DNA of 64,000 bases from Yponomeuta sedellus. Its lineage: Eukaryota; Arthropoda; Insecta; Lepidoptera; Yponomeutidae. Positions within the stretch are counted from its first letter, which is position 1; each line of letters starts with the position of its first letter. The position numbers and the translations under genes are program-made. Under the pieces are notes generated by a model. That model was not told where the DNA came from. It searched no databases and saw only the letters and a list, made by a program, of their open reading frames with translations. Shown piece by piece: positions 20,699 to 30,200 of the stretch. Location: contig OW203725.1 in NCBI GenBank assembly GCA_934045075.1, positions 2,074,775 to 2,138,774 of the forward strand, read 5' to 3'.

Positions 20699-20706
20699 CT
20701 ACCTCA
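20699..20706 (+). promoter_or_regulatory. Candidate let-7 target site 1 in abrupt 3' UTR
   Basis: CTACCTCA is the full 8-mer match to the let-7 seed (positions 2-8 plus A opposite position 1). It is the end of the block ATTCCATCCATCTACCTCA, which recurs 87 nt downstream. Regulation of abrupt by let-7 is established in Drosophila. Confidence 0.7.
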
Positions 20707-20785
20707 AGATTCGGGCCAATCACGGCATCTTATATATGAACAAAAAAGTATATAAATATCCACACAAATCGTGAATTCCATCCGT

Positions 20786-20793
20786 CTACCTCA
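20786..20793 (+). promoter_or_regulatory. Candidate let-7 target site 2 in abrupt 3' UTR
   Basis: A second CTACCTCA 8-mer, preceded by ATTCCATCCGT, so that 18 of 19 bases agree with site 1. Upstream bases could add pairing to let-7 positions 11-12 and 14-15 at both sites. Confidence 0.7.
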
Positions 20794-21029
20794 CTTCAAT
20801 AGATTTTATTTAATATTTTATACAATTTATAGTTATAGTGACTGTTGTTCAATGCATTTTCAGATTGCATTTATATATATTATAGAGAGTATATTGTGTA
20901 GGTAAATATATGCCAGTCGGTAGGTGGTTGTTAGTTCTGCGGGTAGTTGTACGTCTACCTTTTACTTTTGGTTTATTAAGATCGCGCACTCACTAGAGAA
21001 ACTTAGACTGTGTCGCATGAGTAGAAACT

Positions 21030-21482
21030 AATGGATATAAATAATCGCTGAACGGCGAATAAGTATTTCTTAAACACTCGCGATATACATAGTTATATAT
21101 TAAACGGCATATATTAAAGTCTAATCGCGATTATTTATTAGGTAAGACACAAGAATTTCAATGCAGAGGATGGTTTGAAAATCTCAAGTACGAGGAATCC
21201 AGTGCTAAGTAAATACAAATCACGCGTCTTATCACCGGACCTGTCCGCCGACGTAGTGAGTTTTTGTGTGTCGGTCCGCTGTGAAAAACTTGAGGGTAGA
21301 CCACCTGCCTTCACTGCAATAATTCACCGTATTCGCCACTTCAGTCTACCCGTTACCACGGCAACTGCAACGCTGCCGAAACGGGAGCTAAGATACAAAC
21401 GGAAGTTAAGGTAATTTTTACCTTTTTTACGTTTTACCTGATAAATAATCGCGATTAGACCCGTTTTATATATAACTATGGT
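21030..21482. repeat. Penelope-like repeat copy
   Basis: Inverted ends GTCTAATCGCGATTATTTAT and ATAATCGCGATTAGACCCGT surround an interior with TTATCACCGGACCTG and TTCAGTCTACCCGTTACCAC then GCTGCCGAAACGGG. The interior provides an intact counterpart of the site where a MITE inserted at 47845. Confidence 0.55.
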
Positions 21483-22194
21483 GAATAAGTGAACAAATGT
21501 AAATCGTTTTTAAAGAGTAAACTTTTGTATACGAACAAATATGACAGAGCTTAAAACCTTGTTAAAAATATTGTATCTTCGGCGACTAAAGTCTTAAAAT
21601 GTAATTTCATACTGCCTTGAGACTGAATTCAACACTACCCAGGGAGTTATTACTAAAGCTGCCGTTCTCTTGAAAAGATGTGAAACTTAGGACACACAAA
21701 GTAAGTCACAAACTCGATTGTATATAGAAGACGGACGGTGATATGTGAAGTACTTACATAACAAAGAAAAACAAAAGCAATAAATAAAGTATACCTAGAT
21801 GTTGCCTTCGACGATGTAAATAATGTAGAAGAAGAATTAATTGATTTGTGTTGGTCAGTGTACAAGTGTGAACCGTAACATATACAGCAGATGGTTTATT
21901 TTGTAGTGAAGGATGTAGGCTCGTTGCATAAAATAACAATTACTGTGATTACAATCTCATGTTAGCCTTCAATACTTTATACATATTTTTTAGAGTACAA
22001 TGTTATTATTTAGTGATAAAGTAAGTAAGGTATTCTTAAGCGAGTCACAAAATATATTTACTTCCCTAAACTAGGCCGTAGGTTACACGTTATTTAAGAA
22101 CCTAGAGCATTAGGAGGAGCATTTAATCTTTTTAATATCATTTCTTTTTAGTATAGATGGAATAATTTTGTTGAGAATTTCAGTCATCTTAGTG

Positions 22195-22625
22195 CCTTTT
22201 CACATGCACCCGGCCGCGCCGTCCGGTCGCCGGACCGGGTAAAGTACAATCTATTTATTCTTACTTGTCCAATTTAGTAAACAAGATTCTAACCTTAAAA
22301 TTGAGATTAGATGCCTAAACTAGACATTTTCTCGCCAATTCATGAACTATCATGAACTATGTTCATAAATTTGGCAGCGTGTTATCTCAAAGAGTGTTCC
22401 AGGTTACTTCATTTATGGAAATATGGCAGTTTTGGACTAAAAAGTCACAGTTTAAGGGTAGATTCTTGTTTACTAAATTGGACAAGTAAGAATAAATAGA
22501 ATGTAGTTATGTATGAGCTCCGGTCGCCGGCCGATCGTCGTGCGTGTGAAAGTTGTCATTGGAGGTCATACATTTCTACTTACCCGGCCCGGCGACCGGA
22601 CGGCGGCCGGATGCATGTGAAAAGG
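22195..22625. mobile_element. GC-rich terminal-inverted-repeat element hosting a MITE
   Basis: The left end CCTTTTCACATGCACCCGGC with GTCCGGTCGCCGG is mirrored at the right by CCGGCGACCGGACGG and GATGCATGTGAAAAGG. The 257-bp MITE at 22247-22503 sits inside. I did not find a convincing target duplication for the outer element. Confidence 0.6.
22247..22503. mobile_element. 257-bp MITE with TA target site, copy 1
   Basis: The terminal inverted repeats (about 40 bp) begin CAATCTATTTATTCTTACTT and end AAGTAAGAATAAATAGAATG. TA flanks both sides (22245-22246 and 22504-22505), as expected for Tc1/mariner-type insertions. The same 257-bp element is at 47845-48101. It has no coding capacity. Confidence 0.82.
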
Positions 22626-24344
22626 TACTTAGTCTGATTTAAGCAATCAGCGTCGCTTTTAAATCTGTTAGTTACTGTATAATCATAATTACTAACAAGA
22701 AATCTCAACAAAATTGTGAAGAAAAAATCTACTTATCGTGTACGAGCACGTAACTACCTAAGTAGAATTTTTTTAATTGTTTTTAAAGGCTTGTTAAAGA
22801 GAGAATGTTTTAGTTATCAACAATTTCGTTTGCGTTAAACTCGTTGAAACGTTAGCAGTGTTGCCATAGTATGTAAATTAATAATTTGAGTGTATATACG
22901 ATTACAATCATAAGTTCTCTTATTACTGATTAGAAAGGAAAAACATACGAGTGCTTATCTTTGATTGGTTGGTATTAGTCGAAATGAGGATAAATATTGA
23001 CATTGTATCAGTTTAATTATTTAGATATATTTAAATTACACCTGGTTCACTAAATAACCAATAGAAATCATGGCACCAATTTTGTGAGTCAGTTACCAGG
23101 CTTTTTGCAACTCGATTGTGTTGCCAGCTATAAACATTTTAATCTAAAAATGTCACATACACCAGTGAAATATGAATATTATAATTATTTCGACTGTAAG
23201 TCATTTAATATTTTCTTTGTATTATTGTAATGAGAAACATACATTTAGTTACCTTTTGAACTTTGAAAGTTCCATGTTTTTTATTATTATTTGTCATTAT
23301 TAATTGTAGTTTAATAATACCTCATTAGCATGACTATTCATGTAAAACTCTTTTTTATAAGTTTTTTTCTCATGTGTTGTTTAGCTAGAAGTTAGAACAC
23401 TTCTGAATGCACAAAACTGGCTGAAACTGCTGCAAACTAGATCGGTCCGGGCCTTACCCGGTACTAACTGCTTTCATCAAGTTTCAGCCAAATTATGAAA
23501 GAAAAATTACAAACATTTATTGTTAATGTGTGTATCGTTAGTTGTTTTTTAACTGTATGTTTTTTACCACCGTTTAATTAAAATGGTTAAATGTACTTAC
23601 GACTGAAACAAACTTCTACTTAATTTAGAAATTTAGTTGAACCCTTTTTGCGGAGTTTGTTGTGTAATCTAAATTGTTAAATTATTGCAACTCCACGTTT
23701 CTGAAGAAAATATTAAAAATGTATTTAATATGTTTTTCAAAACTTGGGAGTATATCACGGTTTTGATGACGCCAGCATAGGAGAGCTGGTATCTCATTGT
23801 ATTTATTTACTTTCGTGTCATTTCGGAGCCCACTCTCATTCATTGTACATTAGACTAGTTGTACGACGCTTCACACAACATTATATACATACCTACAAGA
23901 ATAATAAAATAATTGTTTGAAATTTCTGTCTTTTAATGAGAATCTTTATCGTCGTAAGTAACTCCACCTCCAGATTACGCCAGTGAAAAAATGATGATCA
24001 GTCGAAAATAACATTTATTTCATGGAATCCTTTTGACAAAATTATAAATTAATTGATCACATGCCCTTAGAACTATTAAATAATACCTACTAACTATAGA
24101 AACTAACAACACAAACACATACAACTTCGGGATGCTGATTGGTCGGTTAATAGTGTGACCATTTTCAAAAAGATGGAAGTAGATTTTAAACAACTGAAAA
24201 TCTATAAAAATACAAAAAAAAAATCCAAGAGGCACCAAGCTTATGGGTGTTTTTTTTTTACTTAGTTCTGCCGTTATTATTTGACCTTTAAGGCGCTTAG
24301 GGGCGCTAAATAAAGCGCCACCTATGGAATAAAAACCATAAAGA

Positions 24345-24487
24345 CTAAGTTTGGAGTTTTTTGTCCATTTTTTCTCCAAAACGATGTAGATTTTGAAATG
24401 GACACTTAGTTTGACTTGTAACGTTCATTAAGCCGCAGTTTCTGCGGCTTAATGAACGCTAATTTGAATAAAACCTTTTTATTTCAA
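24345..24487. repeat. Interspersed repeat, second copy
   Basis: Same family as 873-1000 (TTGTCCATTTTTTCTCCAAA; ACGTTCATTAAG; ACCTTTTTATTTCA). Confidence 0.5.
24422..24458. repeat. Perfect 17-bp hairpin
   Basis: CGTTCATTAAGCCGCAG and CTGCGGCTTAATGAACG are exact complements separated by TTT. The paralogue near 945-975 has only the left arm, so the right arm is a local inverted duplication. Confidence 0.8.
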
Positions 24488-24924
24488 CATTTTACAATAC
24501 GTTTTTTTTTTTCAAAAAGTATACATCGAAAATCTTAATTTTTAGAACATATAACCTAGAATGTACTATTAAAATATCGTAAAATTTTGTTTTTATTTTA
24601 TTTTAATCGTATTCCGCTAAAAACGGTCGTTGACGGAAATCGATTTGAGTCCATGATTGTGATCCTAGGTTCTACACTGTAGGTTCTAAAATAGTTGTCA
24701 CAGTTGTTAGGATTTCTCATATTCACTTTTATATAAAAACGTATTATAATATGTGCAAGTTGTGATTTTTATTCTATTGGTGGCGCAACACTTAACACCT
24801 TAACATTTCAATGACTGGCTAACTTAATTTCAAGTGGCCAGGCAAAAGCAATTTACATGGCTATAAGCAATTTACTCAAGCTCTTTCAGTCACAGGCGGA
24901 ACCGCCACTGAAGAGAAAACTTCT

Positions 24925-25130
24925 ATTTCACGTGTTTGCCGGCTGTCACGTACTGGCAGTCGTTAGCCCATGTCAGAGGACTTATGGGCGGCTTGATAAA
25001 GGCCCGCCACTGTCTTACAATCCTCCGCCAACCGGGACTTGGCCCCCGTGGTGGAGTATGGCCTAGGCTTCCTGCGATGCAGGAAGAGACCCGTGCCCCA
25101 GCAGTGGGGACATACAATGGGTTGATATTG
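24925..25130 (-). repeat. R2 repeat, inverted
   Basis: GCCGGCTGTCACGTACTGGC, CTTATGGGCGGCTTGAT, ACTTGGCCCCCGTGG and CCCAGCAGTGGGGACATAC are the R2 signatures reversed; ends GGTTGATAT. Confidence 0.75.
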
Positions 25131-26998
25131 ACTGCTTCATTTGTTTATTTCTCTCGTTCACTTGAAATTGTTAATTGTTAAAGCAATGAAGCCACTCACC
25201 ACAACTAGTATGAGTGAATGTGCCCCTGGACGATGTATAATTACTCATTTCATTACGTAGATACAGTGGACAGCTTTTTTTAATTGTTCGCTTGCCAGTA
25301 AGCTGTTCGGTGACTAATGACTTCAAACTTGGTAAGCTACTGTAATCACTTAAAACGTGTAAACCAGCCACAATGTCAAAAACAATACCCTGACAGAGAT
25401 CGGCTTAATAGAGTTTTCAGTAAGTGTTACCATTTTGTATTTTTCGCAAAAAGGCATAACATTAAAACAAATTAATCTATATCTTATAAGTGATAGGTTT
25501 GTACAAAAAACTCTAAATATTCGTTTACGTCTACCTGAAGCCGAGTGATTTATAATATAAGCTATCTGTGGTTTTAGTCAGTGTGTTTTTTGGTTAAGGC
25601 CCTGCTCCATTTTGTTATGTATCTCAAGTCGTTTCACCGATGCTCTTTCTTTCATATCCTTATATATTGTCGGTCATATTGTAAAATGTCCTATGTAAAA
25701 AAAATATTTACGTTTTTTTTACCAAATTTGTATGAAAAATTAAAAGAATACGAAGATAGCAAGTCATCATAATCCTTATCTACTCAGGCTTACATTGAGA
25801 ATCATGTTTTCCTTTACTGTATGTAACAAAACGAAAACCATGTTTTTTGACTTACTACACTTTGCGATATGAACGACGATATTTCATTCTACTGTACGTG
25901 GGTATGTCACTGAACTCCTCCTAAACGGCTGGACAGATTTGAATGATTTTTCAAATAGTTTAGTTTGTATGCGTTTGGGTGGCGCCCTGGATAGTTTAGA
26001 TTCACAAATTCGGCAGATGGCGCTGCATGCAGGACAACGTCGATGCTCGATGCGTCGTCGATGATTTTTGCTCGCATCTAGCTTTAACCGATATACCCAC
26101 ATTAAGACTCAATTAGACATCTAGCTTAATTCCAGACGTTTCGGCAGACTTGAAGGACCTATTATATAAACCTATTAATTGTACTATACCACGTTAACAT
26201 TACCGATATTATTTATAAAAACACAATTCCTTTAGAACAGATCTCAGAGACCGTTTAAATAATTGCCATTGCGTCCCTCCCTTCAGAATATTTAAATCTT
26301 GAGAATATTTAATCCTGACTCTGAGGGATGTTTTAATTCAATTCAATTTAATTTATTTCAACGTAAAGAATTAACATTCTGTTTGCTGAATGTCAATGGA
26401 AAATGTGAGCCGCTGCCTCCGGGCCGTATTGAGGAATCGTGTTTCTATAAATAACACCCCATATAAAATACCTTCTACGACTTGAAACTAGTTTAAACCA
26501 TATTTATCTGTTCTTTCATCACCAAGCTAAGCAAAAACCGTCAGTAAAACGTCCTGGCAAAGAGACTATAAGAAAATGGTGCAGGTGTAGCGATATATTC
26601 AATTGCGCACGCGTCTATTCCTGTTTGGAGTCCTTCCTCTTGGCGAGAAGAAAATGAATGCCTACCAGGGCATTCGTTCTGGAACAATAGAAATGACTTT
26701 TTTACGAGTTCAGTTTGAACATCACTCCACACAGCCACGCAGACACAACACCGATTGTTAATTTACACCATTACACCAACGAAAGATCGGTTAATTTGTA
26801 AGCACTGATTTTACGCGGCACAAGAAAATGTATGAGAATGACACGGAAAATGACTGAACACATGTAAGACGCAAAGTTTCTAACAAAGTATTTAATTTCG
26901 ATGGTTTTAGAGATGACAGTTAACAAACAGGCTTTTAGGCAGTGTGAAAAAAAAGTATTAATGAGGTATATAGTTTTATGTGAGTTTTAAAACCGATT

Positions 26999-27200
26999 TG
27001 TTGGGGCGACCAACGCCTCCTTGCTGACAGGCTGACCTGACGTAAGACTGGCTGATTCTCTTTTGAAACGACTTCGAAATTAGAATGACTGACCAGACCG
27101 AACAAGAGACTACGAAACAGTGCACGACAGACTTCCAAACGTAGCGGACGACAACGCTCCGCTGCTGACGAACAGAAAGACAAACCTGTACGACCGTACA
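26999..27200 (+). repeat. BEL/Pao 5' LTR
   Basis: 202 bp, TGTTGGGGCGACCAACGCC to CCTGTACGACCGTACA. Same as the 3' LTR by eye. Probably carries the promoter of the element; no TATA box is obvious. Confidence 0.92.
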
Positions 27201-27203
27201 GGC

Positions 27204-27216
27204 TGGTCCTTCGAGC
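27204..27216 (+). other. Primer-binding site candidate
   Basis: TGGTCCTTCGAGC begins 3 nt after the 5' LTR. The TGG start and TTCGA core look like the complement of a tRNA 3' end. The tRNA was not identified. Confidence 0.5.
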
Positions 27217-27229
27217 AACTGAACCAAAA

Positions 27230-30200
27230 ATGGAAACGAGAAATCGTAGAAAACCGGCTGCGCCCGACTCGTCCAGCCAGGGAAACGACAACCCGATCGG
27301 CCGGGCGCGGCCCAGACCTAGTAGCCGCGCCCCCTCACCACTCTCAGCGTGCGGCAGTCGCGCGCCCTCACCGCGCTCAGCATGCAACAGTCGCGCGCCC
27401 TCGCCGCGCTCAACGCGCACCAGTCGTGCGCCCTCACCGCGCTCCGCACGCAGTAGTCGCGCACCGTCGCGCATGCACTCCGCTCTGAGCAGGAGCCCAT
27501 CCCCGCTGCGATCGACGCGCACGACACGCGCGCCGTCGCCCGCCCTGTCACGCGCCTCCGTCGCCTCTTCTTCTGCAAGTCGCCGACAGCGACAGCCGAC
27601 CGCGGGGGAGAACGCGGAGAGACGCGTAGCAGAGCTCGAACGAGAAGCGGAACGACTCGAACTCAGAGTGAAGCTAATTAGAGAAGAAATGCGACAAGAC
27701 GCCAAGTCGCCTCCCATCGAGCGCACGCTGAACAAGCTCTTGGCAAGACAGTCGGTCAAAGAGCTTCCTCCGTTTGCTGGCGATGTTACAGAATGGCCGA
27801 TTTTCTATAGTCAGTTCAAAACTACGACTCGACTGTGTAACTATAGTGAGGAGGAAAACATCGCCCGGCTAATGAAGTGCCTAAAAGGCAAGGCCCGTGA
27901 CTCTGTATCGGCGCTTCTGGTGAGCGCGACCGGCTTAGAAAAGATTATTTCGACGCTGAAACTAAGATTTGGAAGACAAGACCATCTTATAGAAGCGATG
28001 TTGGCAAAGATTCGTGCTATAAATTGTATACGTCATGACGACATAAATGGACTCATAGAGTTCGCGACGTCAGTACAGAACGTAGTCGCGGCAATGACTT
28101 TGACAAATGAGACGGGCCATCTATCTAATACATCGCTTATTCGCGAAATCATCGAAAAATTGCCATCAATATTGAAATATCAATGGAGTTTCTATATCTA
28201 CGACCGAAATTACAAACAAGCCACGCTACAGACTCTTTCCGACTGGCTTATCAAGACAGCGAACGCCGCTACGCATATCGCACCCGTGCAAATAGCGTCC
28301 GCAGAACAACGCCCACAGAGCCGTTGGACGACGCGGAAACACGCAGTTCTTGCAGTAAACAAGCCCGCAAACAATAAGTCCGCACACAGCAAGCCCGCAA
28401 CACATCTGTGCGCGATGTGTCAACGGAGCCACGCCCTAGAAGACTGCCAAGACTTTCTCCGACTCACCATTGACGCCCGCTGGGAATACGTGACGGACAA
28501 GAAGCTGTGCTTTTCCTGCCTGTCTCCTGGTCACCAAATATCCCAGTGCAAAAGCAAGAGAAAGTGCAAGCACTGTGACAGACCTCACCATCTTGAGCTG
28601 CACGCGGAGCCGAAGCCGTCTGCGAAGCCCGAGCCTGAGCCGTCTGAAGCCGACGCTATCATCACGCACACGAATAGCAAACGGACTAGCCAGGTGCTAC
28701 TCAAGGTGGCCAGAGTGGTAGTCAGCGGGCCGCGGCAGTCGGAGGAGGTGCTTGCTTTGCTGGATGAAGGTGCGACGATAAGCCTCATCGACGAAGACCT
28801 CGCGCGACGCATCGGAGTCTCCGGAGCTACCTCAGACCTGCGCATCCAGGGAGTCTCCGGGATGCAGTCGACAGCCAACGCGTCGCAGCGAGTCTCCTTC
28901 AACATCCGCGGGAAGAAGTCCGAGGAAACTTTTAATATTTCTAATGTTCATACTGTACATAATTTAGCGCTGCCTATGTATAGACATAACCTAGGTAGGC
29001 TATCCTGTAATAACGAATTGATTAAAAGATTTATCAACGACTTAGGGACGACCGACGACATAGACGAACGACCGTTATTGCTCTTGGGGACTGACAATAT
29101 AGACCTTATCGTAACGAGACAGCTCTACACAGGACATAAAAGCAGAGACTCTCTCTACGTTTCTTTTACGCTCTTAGGACACATCGTACACGGTAAGACC
29201 CCAAATACCGTACCGACCGACGTGTCAGTCCTGCATTTATGTGCCTGTGACGAACTGAATGACGCCGTTCGGCGTTCTTTCTCAACCGACGGGTTCGGGA
29301 CTAGGCCTTATTCCGACATGCCTCGCTCCAAAGAGGACCTTAGGGCTATAGATATTTTAGAGAAAACGTCTAAATTAGTAGGTGACAGGTGGGAGACAGG
29401 CCTTCTATGGAAGGATGACTTACCTAACCTGCCTGACAGCTACGGTATGGCACGAAAGAGGCTAGATGGAATTAAAAGAAAGTTTGATAAGATGCCAGAT
29501 CTAGCGGCACGCTACTCTGCGAAAATACACGAAAACCTAGAAAAAGGTTATATTTCGAAAATTGACGACAAAGACACAGCCGTCAGGACAGGTAAAACCT
29601 GGTTTCTGCCACACTTTGCGGTTTTTAATCCGAACAAACCGAACAAACTGCGCATAGTACTAGACTGCGCTGCTAAGTCTCACGGCAAGTCGCTAAACGA
29701 CCATCTTCTGAGCGGACCCGACTTCCTAACGTCACTCCCTGGTGTACTTATTGCGTTCCGTAACCGAAAGGTGGCAGTAGTGGGCGACATCGAGGAGATG
29801 TTCCACAGAGTAGTAATTACTGAGGAAGACCGACAAGCTCAACGCCTTCTGTGGATAGACGGAGAATACATTATGAACGTAATGAACTTTGGCGCCATCT
29901 GTTCTCCAGCATCGGCTCAATATGTCAAGAACCTAAATGCCCGCCGCTTCACGAACTCCCACCCAAAAGCTGTCGACGCTATCGTCAATCATCATTATGT
30001 CGATGACTACATCCACTCGATAGACGATGCAGAGGAGGCTGTCAAGACCGTCAACGACGTAGTTCGTATCCACGCAGCAGGAGGGTTCAACATGCGAAAC
30101 TTTATGTCAAACTCAAAGGAACTCCTGCGAAGCCTGCCTGAAGAGCGTTTAGCACCGGGTGGCATGAAATTCCTGTCGGACTGCAAAGAAAAGCAGCTGG

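Larger units (their letters stand above)
19604..26993. other. abrupt 3' UTR and downstream spacer
   Basis: No further coding exon recognised. It holds a palindromic S1 SINE (20228-20486), two let-7 8-mers (20699-20706, 20786-20793), a Penelope-like fragment (21030-21482), nested inverted-repeat elements (22195-22625), a perfect hairpin (24422-24458) and an R2 copy (24925-25130). The 3' UTR probably extends at least to 20.8 kb. I could not choose its poly(A) site; AATAAA-like signals occur at several places, for instance near 23900. Confidence 0.5.

Noticed and set aside
24020..24379. 119-codon minus-strand frame
   Set aside because: It overlaps the interspersed repeat at 24345 and shows only low-complexity hydrophobic sequence.
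26935..27759. 274-codon minus-strand frame with repeated Arg/Gly/Glu units
   Set aside because: Antisense of the BEL/Pao LTR and the RS-repeat part of Gag; the repeats explain its length.
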